From positions 41,540,425 to 41,604,424 of the forward strand of contig NC_092048.1 in NCBI RefSeq assembly GCF_003086295.3: DNA of 64,000 nt, written 5' to 3'. This document shows positions 1 through 11,595 of the stretch, piece after piece (the stretch's first letter is position 1; each line of letters starts with the position of its first letter). The notes under the pieces are model-generated. The model searched no databases. It worked only from the letters and a program-made list of their open reading frames with translations, and was not told the origin of the DNA. The stretch comes from Arachis hypogaea (taxonomy: Eukaryota; Streptophyta; Magnoliopsida; Fabales; Fabaceae). The translations under genes and the position numbers were made by a program.

Positions 1-216
1 TTACAATAAAAGATACAAATCTTTTAATATTTTAAAATTATCCCCATATAAAATTCGAGAATTAAACCCTCATTTTGTCTGTTGCCTTCTTCCCCTACCT
101 TCATTTTCACGTTGAGCCTCCGCTTCTTCCCCTACCCTCTTCTTCACCAAATACCTTCATGTTTCAACTCAATTTCTCGATTTCATCCAAATTCCTTTGA
201 GTTCGTTTCAGACGCG

Positions 217-1034
217 ATGCCTCACCACAATAACAACAACCACCTCTCATCCTTAAAATCCTTCTTCATCCCCTCCTACTCCGCCCAAAACTATCGATAA
301 TGTCTGAAAAGACATGATCCTAACCTACTTTCATAGAGACTCACCTCACCATAATCACCACGCATTCGAGGAAATGACCTTTGAGGCTTTCTTCTCAAAA
401 AACGCTACAATCACTGATGATGACGTCATCGTTGTTGCTCCTCTTCATAATCTTCATCATGTTCCTCATCAGTTTCCGCAGGTGCCCGTCGTCGAAGGCT
501 CATCCTCTTCCGCGGCTGAGCCTTTTGCCAATGGGATGCTGCGGTGGCAAGTGGAGTCCCAGCACCCTCGTCATCATCAGGAGGAGGCGGTGGTGGTGGA
601 GGAGGAGGGGCAACTGCGGTGGCAAAGGGGAAGAGAAGGGCGGTGGAGGAACCAGTGGACAAGGCCACTCTTTAGAAGCAGAGACGCATGATCAAGAATC
701 GTCGGTCTGCTGCTAGGTTTAGGGAACGCAAATAAGTACTTACCCCTTCTTCAATTTTTTTTAATAAAGTTTCATTTTTTATATATTTTTATTTGCTGTT
801 TGAAAAAATGAAGATTCTTATGTGGTAAGTGAGGTTCACTATTCCTGAGAATCTCACTATTGGGGACTATAATTGTTAAGTTGGAAGAAACAGAAACTGA
901 ATTAAAGTTAAAATTTTTCAATCTTATCTCTATAACTTTAAATTACTTGTTGCAGCTTCTTAAGTTCGTCACTCCAGTATTCAGTTGTGGAGAAGCGTAA
1001 AGCAAAAAAGCTTCTAAGAACAAATTCAATTTAG
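217..1034 (+). pseudogene. Decayed group-A bZIP transcription factor (GBF4/ABF-like)
   Basis: Fragments of a plant bZIP factor of the ABA-related group A appear in order on the plus strand. They are a Ser/Pro-rich start (ATG 217), PKTIDNV followed by TGA at 305-307, the motif EMTFEAFFSKN (about 374-410; the family has an EMTLEDFL-like motif), a basic region KQRRMIKNRRSAARFRERK at about 676-732, and a short C-terminal exon ending in KLLRTNSI with TAG at 1032-1034. The basic region normally binds ACGT-core DNA elements. The copy is dead: a frameshift lies near 255-260, TGA replaces the Trp codon expected after DNV, another frame change occurs between about 560 and 640, TAG at 673-675 precedes the basic region, and the leucine zipper is not recognisable. 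The C-terminal piece follows a TTGCAG acceptor-like site near 955. It is a decayed intron-containing copy, not a retrocopy. Family assignment is confident; subgroup is inferred. Confidence 0.8.
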
Positions 1035-1269
1035 TCATTATGATCAATTTATGGCATGATGTAGATGCAAGGAGAAACTTATCTATGAAGCTCATAGTTG
1101 AGTATATTTATTCAACAAACAATTATAGTTCTTCTTTTAGTTGAATTCAGGCTTTAACAATGATATAAAGCAATTCTATCTCCCCTAAACATCATTATTT
1201 TAATCACTGAACCATCTCCTTGTTGAAGTTAAGAAAATAAATCTGAAACAAATGAAACAATCTCATCAT

Positions 1270-1512
1270 CTATGCTCCATAATTTAACAAAAAATTAGGA
1301 AGCGGATGTGGGTTACTGTAATGCAGATATTGAGGATCTTGAGCTGAATTAGCCTTACTACTACCCATAGTCATCGCAGACCAATGAAATTCAAGGTGTG
1401 GATGCTGGATATTATGATATACATGTTGAGGATCTTGCCAAGACTGAGCAGAACCATTGCTACTATTCACCTAGGATGAATTTAATTTAGCTTTCCCAGG
1501 CTGAATATTCGG
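1270..1512 (-). pseudogene. 3' part of a coding exon split by element A
   Basis: On the minus strand an open frame runs from the target duplication of element A to TAG at 1270-1272 and ends PLPNFLLNYGA. It contains an in-frame TAG near 1471. When element A and one target duplication are removed, the frame joins without a shift to an open frame at 26984-27056 on the far side (LQRVRSLEGTYATDIGSG). The composition (Asn, His, Gln, Ser) resembles a low-complexity C-terminal tail. I do not recognise the family. The in-frame stops could have arisen after the insertion or mean that the locus was already dead. Confidence 0.45.
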
Positions 1513-1517
1513 ATGTG

Positions 1518-3255
1518 TGATGAGGGAAAAACGATTCCACACAAACTCACTGATAAGTGTACCGGATCGCATCAAGTAGTAATACTCACAGGAGTGAGGT
1601 CGATCCCACAGGAATTGATGAATTGAGCAACTTTAGTTAAGTGATGAATTTAGTTAAGCGAATAGTTGATGATTTGAGTGAAACTTGATTAACAGAAGTA
1701 AAATTGCAAGAAAATAAAAGGGAGAAGGGAAATTGACAAAATCTTAAAGTGCAGAAGAAGTAAATTGCAGAAACTTAAAGTGCAAGAAAATAAAAGAGCT
1801 GAAACTTAAATTGCAAGAAATGTAAATAACTGAAACTTAAAGTGCAAGAAACTTAAATTGCTGAATCTAAATTGACAAGAAACTTAAATTGCATCAAGAA
1901 TAAAGGGATTTGGGTACTGGGATTCAAATTGAACTAGAAAATATAAATTGAGGTAAATCAGAGAACTATGAGATGAAGAGATTTAGATATGGATCTCAGT
2001 AGCAAAACAGAAATGGAAAATTTGCAGAAGAATCAAACAGCAAGAAAGCTTAGCTCAACTATGAAATTCTAAAGAGAAATTGACAAATTCAATGAAGTAA
2101 CCAAAACAGAAAGCAAATCTAGATCTCAATCACTCTCTTGACCAAAAAGTAAAGAAGAAGTTGCAGAAGAAATAAAATGAAAGCAGAGAAGAAGATTGAG
2201 ATCCAATTCTCTAATTCTTAGAACTATAAAACAGGAAAAGCAAAAGATGATTCTCAGATGAAGAATTTCAGTGGAGTTCTTCAATCTGAATTCAAAACCC
2301 AAAGCATAAAATAGAAGTTGCCGAAGAAAAGAAAATGAACACAGAAAGCAAACTTAGATCTCATCCCAATTCCCCAATTCAAAAGAAAATTAAAAGAGAG
2401 CCAAAAGTAAAGTCAAACAAAAAAATGAAGTAAAGGTCCTCTTCAAATCAAAATTACTCCTATTTATACACTTTCTATTTTCATCCTCCAGCATTTGGAA
2501 TGGGCCTTTGGATTTGTGAAGAAATGGATCCACAAATGGCACTTGGTGACATGGGTCAGGGTGCATTTTGTGAAGCTCCAGTGGAGCACTCAGTTTACTT
2601 AGTGAACGTCCCATTCACTTTGCTAATCATGCTTCTTCACGTGCGCTTTGGCTCCCTGGCGTTCACTTGTTGAACGTTGCCTGGTGCGTGGCCCCTTGGT
2701 GCGTGCTTGTCTTCATGGGCGTTCACTTATTGAACGTTGCGTTCATTATTTGAGCACTGCCTAGCACTCCCTTGGTCGAGCGCTTCTCCTAGCGCTCCCT
2801 TGGTTGAGCGCTACGTTCATTCCTTTGAGCGCCCTTAGTGTATGGTTGGCCAAAAGCTTGCCTCTAAAGCTGGAAAGCCCGAAAATGTTCACTTAGTGAA
2901 CGTGGCGTTCACTTTGCTAATGAACGCTAGCCAAAATGTTGCTGAGCGTGGTGTTCTCTTTGTGAACGCAACGCTTCCTTGATTGGCCTCTCCCTTTTCT
3001 TCATTTCTTCACCTACAAGCAACCAAACAAAAAATCAAAGTATCACCAAATTCACAAGGTCTTTGCATCATTCAAAAAATCAATTAATTCTAGCATAAAC
3101 CCTATGATTTTGTGTAAAATAAATTATGTTTGATTGATTCAACATAATCATGAAAATCCACTCCAATCACTTACTTGTTGTGCAAGAAAGTGCATAAAAC
3201 CTAATGAAACAAATAAAAAATGCTTGTAAAACTAGCATAAGATGACTTGTCATCA
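1518..3255 (-). repeat. 3' LTR of element A (1738 bp)
   Basis: The repeat starts TGATGAGG and ends GTCATCA on the plus strand and is nearly the same as 22113-23868. It is about 18 bp shorter, mainly because one copy of a GTTCACTTAGTGAAC-type palindrome unit is missing near 2660. Around 2595-2970 it carries a cluster of such palindromes (GTTCAC...GTGAAC, GAGCGCT). Confidence 0.95.
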
Positions 3256-3291
3256 CAACACCAAACTTAAACCTTGCTTGTCCCCAAGCAA
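3256..3291 (-). promoter_or_regulatory. Element A polypurine tract region with adjacent hairpin
   Basis: Immediately inside the 3' LTR, the minus strand reads a purine-rich AAGTTTGGTGTTG up to the LTR start, the expected position for plus-strand priming. Just upstream is a 7-bp perfect hairpin at 3274-3291: TTGCTTG, loop GGGA, CAAGCAA in RNA sense. The GGGA loop fits the GNRA pattern. Comparable hairpins occur beside the tract of element B. Confidence 0.6.
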
Positions 3292-4767
3292 GCACTAAAC
3301 ATGAGAAGAAATGAAATGAAGCAGAGAAGCATATATCCTTATTTAGCAGGTAATTGAATTAAGACTATGGGATTTTATGCAGACAGATGCAGCTCACTTA
3401 TTCTTTGTTGATAGATAAGAAATGCCTCTTTGAAGATTCAATAGAGTTGCTGTTATAATTCCTTGCTCTTTTATTGATCCCTGTTAGCTTTTTCCTTTTT
3501 TCTTTTGCTTAGAAACTTATTTCTCACTTATAGCTTAGTGTCAAGTGTTTCCGCAGCCTTTTGGCTCAATTTTTCTCAACACTTCTTCACTTCAGACACT
3601 TGGCTCACAATTCTTCTTAGGAACATTGATGTCTAGCACCTCTTTGGGTTACTAAATGCTTTGTAACTAGATTGCTCTTGATAATGGACTTTTGGTTGGT
3701 ATTTCCGGATTAGTTAATCCAAGTTACCAAGTTTTAAAGGACTCCTCAGAACCTAATTGTCCAAGCATATCCTAGTACAAGAAGCACCACAGGCATATGT
3801 CCTTAGGTCCAAGCTATTGGTGTCTAGCCTTATTGTTTGTTTCTTTTATTTTTGTTGCCAATCCTTGGCTTTTCTTTTCTTTTTCTTTCTTACTTTTCAT
3901 TTTCCAGAGATGTTCATTAACAACAGGTTTTATAACAGCAACTAAGTTCACACTACAAGAGATATTCTATTCTGCAGCTTTTATTATTGAGCTTATCATC
4001 TAATCAAGCAATTACCACCACAAGTCTTTATTCTAATTCCTACAACATTGGACAATCACTTTCTGTTTCAAACATTTTCTCTTATTGATGCAAAAGAGAA
4101 ACAAGACATGAATCTAATGCAGATGAGTGATAACAAGCATGTTAACTAGTGCAGACATCAAAATTTACACTATTTGAACTAAACATCAAGGAAAACAACA
4201 GCTTCTCATTCAGAATATTTCAAAGCAGAGTGAATTTTGTGACAATACAACCTCTCAGGAGTGTCTTACAGCTTTCCTTTTGTCATCATTACCTTTTACT
4301 CTTGCCTTTCCCTTGGTGCTGATTCTTTTAAGAGGCTGAGTGTCTTTTCTGCATAATTATTGGAAGTTGCTTGTTTTTTCAAGCACTTAGGCAGATGGTT
4401 AGCATGCATGAATTATTGTAGATTCTTGAACTTACTTTGGTGAGGGAATACCAAACGTAGTCCCTTGCTACTGTCTATGATGCATCAGTTACATGAAACC
4501 TTGTGCTTTTGCTAAAAGTAATAAAACTAAAAACTAGAGAATAGACAATGGTTTAGTAGTTTTCCTGATTGCTTGGAGCTAGTAACCATTAATGCAGAAG
4601 GTTGAAATGTGTTTTTAAATGAGATTTTTGGTGAAACACTAAACTTAGCATCCTTCATTCACCCTTAAATTATTTTGGTGTGCAACACCAAACTTAGCTC
4701 CTTGCAATACAGATAAGTCCACTTAACCTTTTTATTGAAATAGTTTAGGAAAAGAAAACTACCTCTG
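3292..4767 (-). other. Element A 3' non-coding region
   Basis: This 1.5-kb stretch between integrase and the polypurine tract has no convincing ORF and no recognisable env gene. It contains further tract-like copies of AACACCAAACTTAG-type sequence (minus-strand sense CTAAGTTTGGTGTT) at about 4447-4462, 4635-4650 and 4684-4700. Confidence 0.6.
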
Positions 4768-4816
4768 GTTGGGTTGCCTCCCAACAAGCGCTCTTTTAAT
4801 GTCACTAGCTTGACAT
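4768..4816 (-). promoter_or_regulatory. Two conserved hairpins downstream of pol in element A
   Basis: The plus strand shows GTTGGG, a 6-nt loop and CCCAAC (4768-4785), then ATGTCA, a 6-nt loop and TGACAT (4799-4816). Both stems are perfect 6-bp inverted repeats. The equivalent place in element B (16802-16851) has the same pair with altered but still pairing stems. The role is unknown; it could act in genomic RNA folding, packaging or 3' processing. Confidence 0.55.
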
Positions 4817-4829
4817 CCTTCATTATTGC

Positions 4830-5918
4830 TCAACTGAGTTTCTGAATCTCCTTCTCTTTGTCCCAAGGGCCTCCCAAATAATGCTTTGCCCTGTGACCAT
4901 TTGCTATGAAATTGCTCTTTGTTGCTTCATCTAGGAGTTCAAGGCTTCCATAAGGGAGAACCTTTGTCACCAAGTAGGGGCCAGTCCATTTGGACTTGAG
5001 TTTGCCAGGGAAGACTTTGAGCCTGGAGTTGTACAAGAGTACTTGCTGTCCTGGTTTGAACTCCTTCTTTGTGATCCTTTTGTCATGCCATCTCTTAACT
5101 TTTTTCTTGTATATCTTAGCATTTTCATAGGCTTCCAGTCTAAACTCATCCAACTCATTTAGTTGCAGTAGCCTCTTCTCTGCTGCTGCTTGAGAATCAA
5201 GGTTGAGGAGTTTAGTGGCCCAAAATGCTTTATGCTCTAGCTCCACAGGGAGGTGACAAGACTTGCCATATAATAACTGAAAAGGAGACTTTGCAATAGG
5301 AGTTTTAAATACTGTTCTATATGCCCAGAGAGCATCTTCTAATTTTCTGGCCTAATCCTTTCTTGTGTTCCCCACTGTTTTCTCCAAAATCCTCTTCAAC
5401 TCCTTATTTGCAAGCTCTGCTTGGCCATTGGTCTGTGGGTGATATGGTGTAGCTACTTTATCCATCACCCCATATTTGTAAAGTAGTTTATCCATCTGTT
5501 TATTGCAAAAATGACTACCACCATTACTGACAAGACCCTTAGGCACTCCATATCTAGTAAAAATGTGCTTCTTAAGGAATTGGAGGACAATTTGTGCATC
5601 ACATGTGGTTGTTGCCATGGCTTCTACCCACTTTGAGACATACTCTACTGCTACAAGTATGTATTTGAAAGAATATGAAGGTGGAAAAGGGCCCATAAAG
5701 TCTATGCCCCAAAGATCAAAGAGTTCTACCTCCAAGATGTAATTCTGAGGCATCTCATTCCTTCTTGTTAATCCTCCAACTCTTTGGTACTCATTGCATT
5801 GATGAACAAACTCTCTAGCATCCTTGAATATGGTTGGCCAATAAAATCCGCTTTGAAGTACTTTGGCTGTTGTTCTTTCTGGCCCAAAATGTCCACCATA
5901 AGCTGAACCATGACAATG
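4830..5918 (-). pseudogene. Element A integrase (decayed)
   Basis: This is the integrase part of the pol polyprotein, which would insert the cDNA into the host genome. The zinc-binding region begins with HCHGS and GGHFG; the final Cys pair reads CNEY, so one Cys is replaced by Tyr. In the catalytic core, WGIDFMGPFP supplies the first Asp, VSNGGSHF has Asn where the second catalytic Asp belongs, and NGQAE carries the Glu. A C-terminal GPYLV-type segment follows and there is no chromodomain. In-frame TAG codons occur at 5919-5921 and 5352-5354, both at conserved Trp positions. It reads in the same frame as the RNase H upstream. It ends at 4830. Confidence 0.9.
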
Positions 5919-6722
5919 CTATAATATGTCTCTCATCTCACTCTCAGGAACACATTTCCTAATCATTCCATCTGGACACCTCTTGAATAAGAATGGTTTA
6001 TCCCATAAGAATTTCTTGGCCTCATTGAGCAGCTTCTTCACTTGTTGCTTGATGAATTCTTGGGAAATCTTCCTTCCAACCTTGTAGTTTGCAATGTCTG
6101 CAAACCAGGGAGTTTTTTGGATTTGTAAAAGGTGTTCATCTGGAAAGCTTTCGTTCACTGAATGTGGAGCTTGGTTAGCTTCTTGTGATAGTCTTGACAA
6201 ATGGTCTGCCACTTGGTTCTCATTCCATTTCCTATCTTTCACTTCAATGTCAAATTCTTGTAGCAGCAACACCCACCTAATAAGTCTTGGCTTTGAATCC
6301 TGTTTAGACATGAGATACTTGAGAGCAGCATGATTAGTATATACTATAACCTTTGAACCAATCAAGTATTGTCTAAAGCTATCAAATGCATATACAATTA
6401 CCAAGAGCTCTTTCTTGGTGGTGGTATAATTTTTCTGTGCTTCATTCAACACTTTGCTAGCATAGTATATAACATGATACAGCTTGTCTTTCTTTTGCCC
6501 CAATACAACACCAATTGCAAAGTCACTTGCATCACACATAAGTTCAAAAGGCAATTTCCAATCTGGGGGTGTGATGATTGGTGCTTTAGTGAGTTTTCTT
6601 TTTAAAGTTTCAAAGGCATGCTTGCAATTGTCATCAAAGATGAAAGGATTATCAATCATTAGCAAATTGCTCAGTGGTTTTGCTATTTTTAAAAAATCTT
6701 TGATGAACCTCTTGTAAAAACA
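5919..6722 (-). pseudogene. Element A RNase H and start of integrase (decayed)
   Basis: The RNase H domain, which degrades the RNA strand during reverse transcription, shows [14 protein letters not shown], the KKELL motif, [10 protein letters not shown] and NQVADHLSR in order. A linker then leads into the integrase zinc region. A one-base frame change near 6722 separates it from the reverse transcriptase, right after the GHAVF motif. The reading frame ends at TAG 5919-5921 but continues as integrase beyond it. Confidence 0.9.
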
Positions 6723-8023
6723 GCATGTCCAAGAAAATTCCTTACTGCTTTCACATTAACAGGTATAGGAAGCTTTTCAATGATTTCTATTTTTGCTTTG
6801 TCAACTTCTATACCTTTGCTTGAAACCTTATGCCCAAGAACTATCCCTTTAGGAACCATAAAATGGAATTTCTCCCAATTCAATACCAGATTAGTTTCTT
6901 GGCATCTTTTCAAAACAAGAGTTAAATGATGCAAGCAGGTGTTAAATGAATTGCCAAAGACAGAAAAATCATCCATGAAGACTTCTAAAAATTTTTTCAC
7001 CATGTCAGAAAATATAAAAAGCATACACCTTTGAAAAGTTGCAGGGGCATTGCATAGCCTAAAGGGCATCCTTCTGTAAGCAAAGACTCCAAATGGACAG
7101 GTGAAGGAAGTCTTTTCTTGATCCTTGGGATCCACCACTATTTGATTGTATCCAGAGTACCCGTCCAAGAAGCAACAGTATGCATGGCCAGCCAATCTTT
7201 CCAGCATCTGGTCAATGAATGGGAGAGGAAAATGATCTTTCCTTGTAGCATCATTCAGTCTTCTATAATCGATGCACATTCTCCACCCCGTCACTGTCAT
7301 CGTGGGAATGAGTTCATTCTTCTCATTGAAGATGACAGTCATGCCACCTTTCTTTGGCACTACTTGTACTGGGCTCACCCAAGAGCTGTCAGAGATTGGG
7401 TATATGATTCCAGCATTCCATAGCTTCATCACTTCTTTTTGAACCACCTCCTTCATGGTTGGGTTAAGCCTTCTTTGGGGTTGAACTACAGGCCTTGAAT
7501 ATTCCTCCAATAGAATTTTGTGCATACAGATGGTAGGGCTTATGCCCTTGATATCATCAATCGTCCAACCCAAGGCTGTCTTGTGAGCTTTCAACACTTC
7601 AATCAGCTTTGTTTCTTCTTCTATGTTCAAGGAGGAATTTATGATCACTGGCAGGGCCTCTACTTCTTCTCCAAGAAATACATACTTCAGATGAGGGGGA
7701 AGAGGCTTTAACTCTTGTTTTGGCTTCTCCTCTGTCTTGCCTTCAGAGGAGATTTCTACTACTTCCTCTTTTATGAAATCTTGTTCCACTTCTGTTTCCT
7801 CTTCCTGTTCCTCCTGGTTGTTGGCCTTAAGTAACTCCCTCTCTACTTCTTTCACCATTTTCACCCTCATATGCTTTTCTTTCTCAGGGGAGTATTGTAT
7901 GGCTTTAAAGACATTGATGATCATCTTTTCATCATGCACTCTGAGTGTCATTTCACCTTTCTCTATATCAATTATAGCCCATGCTGTGGCTAGAAAGGAC
8001 CTCCCCAAGATGATTGAGTTGTG
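6722..8023 (-). pseudogene. Element A reverse transcriptase (decayed)
   Basis: The segment starts after an in-frame TGA (8024-8026) that cuts it from the protease, with GRSFLATA at the junction. An acidic Glu-rich linker (about residues 50-95) comes before the RT core. Recognisable RT blocks are YPISDSSWVSPVQVVPKKGG, the CIDYRRLN block, FPLPFIDQMLERL, CPFGVFAYRRMPF and the catalytic FMDDFSVFG with its two Asp residues. The fingers and palm look complete. The frame is lost near 6722. No intact start exists because this is the middle of a polyprotein. Confidence 0.92.
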
Positions 8024-9487
8024 TCATTCTTCCTCCATGTCTAAAATGACAAAGTCAGTAGGAAATATGAATTCTCCAACTTTCACTAATAAATTCTCCA
8101 CAACTCCATTAGGTATTTTGAGCAATATGTCAGCCATTTGAAGTGACATTCTAGTTGGCCTGAGTTCCTCTATTGCAAGCTGTTTCATTAATGAGAGAGG
8201 TATCAAGTTGATGCTGGCTCCTAGATCATAGAGGGCTTTGTCCAATATTTTGTTGCCTATAGTGCAAGATAGAATGAAGCTTCCTGGATCTTTGAGCTTT
8301 GGTGGAATATTTGTTTGGATAAAAGCACTGCATTCTTGGGTCAAGATCACCGTTTCCTTCTCATTCCAGCTCCTCTTCTTGTTGATAAGCTCCTTTAAGA
8401 ACTTTGCATACAAGGGCATTTGATCTAATGCTTCAGCAAGAGGAATATTAATTTTTAGCTTCTTGAAAACCTCTAGGAACTTGGGAAATTGTTGGTCCTT
8501 TAGCTTCTTTTGTAATCTTTGAGGATATGGCAGAGGAGGGGTGTAAGCCTTCACCATTTTCCTCTGTTCTTGTGATTGCTCTTCCATGATTTGCTTTCCC
8601 TTCTTTGAAGCTTGTGGCTGTTCCTCTTTTTCCTTGAGCTTCTCTTGGTCTTGCTTGTCTTTAAGTGTCACTTCTTCCTTACTGCTAATGTCATTCTCCA
8701 CAGGCTTCTTATTAGCTTCTTTGCCACTCTCCAAGGTTCTTCCACTCCTTAATTGGATTGCGTTGCATTCTTCTTTGGGATTGGGAATACTGTCATTTGG
8801 CAGTGCATTAGTTGGTCTCTCAGCTGATGTTTGCTTGGACAATTGTCCAATTTGCCTTTCCAAGTTCCTCAATGAAGCTTCATGGTTTTTACTGGTTAGC
8901 TCTTGATGTTTCATCATCTTTTCCATCATTATCTTCAAGTTGGAGATCCTTTGAGATTCTTGGGGTGGTTGTGGTTGATTATTGGATGTTGAGGGTGGAT
9001 GATAGTTATTTTGGTTAGTGGATAGGTTGTTGGGTGGATAGTAATTGGGTTGGGGTTGATTGTTTTGTGGTTTTCTGTATTGATTTTGGTTAGTGTTTTG
9101 ATGGTTTTGATGGTTTGTATTTTTGGGATTGTTCTGGTTTGAGTTCCTCTGCCAAGGCTGTTGGTTTTGGTTGTCTCCCCACCTCAAATTTGGGTGGTTC
9201 CTCCAAGATGTGTTATAAGTGTCTCCATGAAATTCATTCTGACCAGCACATTGATTGTGCATATAGTTAACTTGCTCCTGCTGCTGCTCTTCATAGTTTT
9301 TCTCATTTTGTCCCCACCCAACTGGTGGTTGATTTGTAGTGTTTACTGCAGCTACTTGAAGACCATCAATCCTCTTGGCCATCATCTCCATTTGCTGCTG
9401 GATCTGTTGATGCATCACTTTGTTTTAAGCTAAAATGGTATCCACACCTTCCAGCTCCAATACACCCTTTCTTTGAGCTGGTTGGCA
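8024..9487 (-). pseudogene. Element A gag C-terminal linker and aspartic protease (decayed)
   Basis: A Gln/Asn-rich region (about 8950-9360) links gag to a coiled-coil-like segment (QRISNLKIMMEKMMKHQELT), the motif CNAIQLRSGRTLES, a Lys/Glu-rich stretch, and then a retroviral-type aspartic protease. The protease has the active-site block LYDLGASINLIPLSL and a downstream ILDMEEE end. The Asp-Leu-Gly-Ala form of the active site is typical of Athila-like elements. In-frame TAA codons at 9425-9427 and 9488-9490 separate it from gag, and TGA 8024-8026 separates it from RT. No CCHC zinc knuckle is evident. Confidence 0.88.
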
Positions 9488-10083
9488 TTACCTTTGATGA
9501 GCATAGAAGTATTGGTTATTTGCCACAGTGTCTATGAGGTTTTGGGCTTTCTCATATGTCTTCATGAGTTGTAATGAACCTCCAGCAGAATAATCCAAGG
9601 CCTCTTGAGCTCTCAGTGTCAATCCTTTATAGAAATTTTGGAGTTTATCCCATTTATTGAACATCTCCGGTGGACACTTTCTAATCAAGGCTTTGTATCT
9701 CTCCCAAGCCTCAAAAAGTGACTCTCCATCCATTTGGGTGAAGGTTTGTACCTCCGTCTTCAACCTTATGATCTTCTGAGGTGGGTAGAATTTAGCTAGA
9801 AATTTGCTCACTAGATCCTTCCAATTATTGATGCTTTCTTTTGAAAATGCCTCCAACCATTGAGCAGCTTTATCCCTTAATGAAAATGGGAATAGCAGCA
9901 ACTTGTAGATGTCTGAATGTACACTATTTGTCTTCACTGTATCACATATCCTTAGAAAGATGGCTAGGTGCTGATTTGGGATCTTCCAAGGAACCTCCTC
10001 CATAAGAATAGTTGTTCTGCACCAAAGTGATCAGTTGAGGTTTCAACTCAAAGTTGTTTGCTTGAACATTTGGAGTGAGTATG
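9488..10083 (-). pseudogene. Element A gag, main capsid-like part
   Basis: This is the retrotransposon gag domain, which forms the virus-like particle. Motifs include FLRICDTVK, IYKLLLFPFSLRDKAAQWL, FLAKFYPPQKI, EVQTFTQMDGESLFEAWERYK, CPPEMF and YKGLTLRAQEALDYSAGGSL. A frame change near 9975 breaks the join with the upstream part, and TAA 9488-9490 ends it. The 5' part of this gene is at 21680-21924, on the far side of element B. The reading is restored across the CTACT target duplication, which shows that B inserted into gag. Confidence 0.9.
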
Positions 10084-10088
10084 CTACT

Positions 10089-11558
10089 TGATGAACGGAA
10101 GATTGATGGTTAAGAATTCACAATAAATTCTCGTTGCAAGTATAGTTTCTAAACCAAGCAATAATCCTTTCATACAAAAACTTGTTTGTCACTAAAGCAA
10201 ACCCAATAAAAATAATAACCGAAGTATTTAAACATCGGGTCGTCTTCTCAAGGAATTGCAGGAAAGTATGATTTATTATTGGTTATGGAAAAAGGTATCG
10301 TTTGAGTTTTTGAAATAAGGAGCAAGTAATTTAAATGGCAAGAAAAATAAATTAATAATTAGAAAATCTCTTGGCAAGGTATGAGAACTGGAAATCCCAT
10401 CCTAGTTATCCTTATCAGGTGTGATGAGAATTGTTATTGCTCCCACTTAGTTAACCCTTACTTAATAAAGGAAAGTCAAGTGGACTAATTAACTTGATTC
10501 CTCAAGTCCTAGGCAACTCCTATGGAAAGACTAGCTTTAGAGGGATCCAAATCAATCAGCAATTCCAACTTTCAATCAACCACTGAGTTTGATAACTCAA
10601 ATGTCACCAATTACTCAACCAAAGCCAAAAGGAAAAAAATCTAAATTGTTTATATCATAAAATAGAAGAAAGCAATCATAAATCTGAAATACCTCAAATT
10701 ATATTAAATAAAGATATCAATTCTAACATGGAAAAGTTCATAAATCAAATTTAGAAAAATAAACAACTAAGTGATAAAGTAAATAAAAGTAAAAGAGAAA
10801 TTAAATTAAAGGAACATTGAACCTGTGATTGAAGAGGCAATCCTAAAATAAGAGAAATCCTAATCCTAAAACCTAAGAGAGAGGAGAGAGCCTCTCTCTC
10901 TAGAAAACTACATCTAAAACCTAAAATTATGAATTATGAATGTTGTCTTCATTCTCTCTTTTGATTCCTCCATTCTCCAGCCTCTATACTGTGTTTCTGG
11001 GCTTGGATTTGGGCCGAAAAAGGCCCAGAAATCACTGGGGGCGACTTCTGTAATTTTTTGCATGTGGCGTCCGTCACGCGTGCGCGTAGGTCACGTGTGC
11101 GCGTCATTTGGAGATTTTCCTTGTCACGCTTACGCGTTAGTCACGCGTTCACGTCGTTTATGCTCTGCGCCAGGCACGCGTCCGCGTCGTTCATGCGTGC
11201 GCGTCGTTTGCGTTTTGCGCTAGGCACGCGTCTGCGTTGTCCATGCATGCGCGTCACTGCCATTTTCTCCAAAACTCTATTTTGTGCGTTCCTTCCATTT
11301 TTGCGTGTTTCTTATCTGTCCTCTAAGCCATTCCTGCCCTATAAAGCCTGAAAATACTTAACACACAGATCACGGCATCGAATGGTAATAAAGGATAATT
11401 AAAATTAGTATTTTTAAAGCATAGGAAACATGTTTTCACATATATCATAAAATAAGGAAGGAATAGTAAAACCATGCAATTCGTATAAATAAGTGGGTGA
11501 AGAATTGATAAAAACACTCAATTGAGCACAAGATGAATCATAAAATAGTGGTTTATCA
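10089..11558 (-). repeat. 3' LTR of element B (1470 bp)
   Basis: It matches the two halves of the 5' LTR (18661-19411 and 20953-21679) almost throughout. At 11045-11260 it carries a GC-rich array of CACGCGT/GCGCGTC motifs that contrasts with the AT-rich remainder. Confidence 0.95.
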
Positions 11559-11595
11559 ACCTCTCCATACTTAAACAATAGCATGTCCTCATGCT
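11559..11595 (-). promoter_or_regulatory. Element B polypurine tract and hairpin
   Basis: In minus-strand sense the tract reads AAGTATGGAGAGGT and abuts the LTR start TGATAAACC. Directly before it lies a hairpin at 11580-11595: AGCATG, loop AGGA, CATGCT. A second copy of this module lies inside the element at 13316-13353. Confidence 0.65.

Noticed and set aside
3757..4003. Plus-strand ORFs as an env-like gene of element A
   Set aside because: They are antisense to the element, short, and show no surface or transmembrane protein pattern beyond hydrophobic T-rich sequence.
6094..6717. Plus-strand ORFs across the RNase H region
   Set aside because: They are antisense shadows of the pol gene.
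11045..11351. Overlapping plus-strand ORFs rich in Arg, Ala and Ser in the LTRs of B (also 21057-21472 and 24148-24563)
   Set aside because: They arise because the CACGCGT arrays lack stop codons; they lie antisense to the element.
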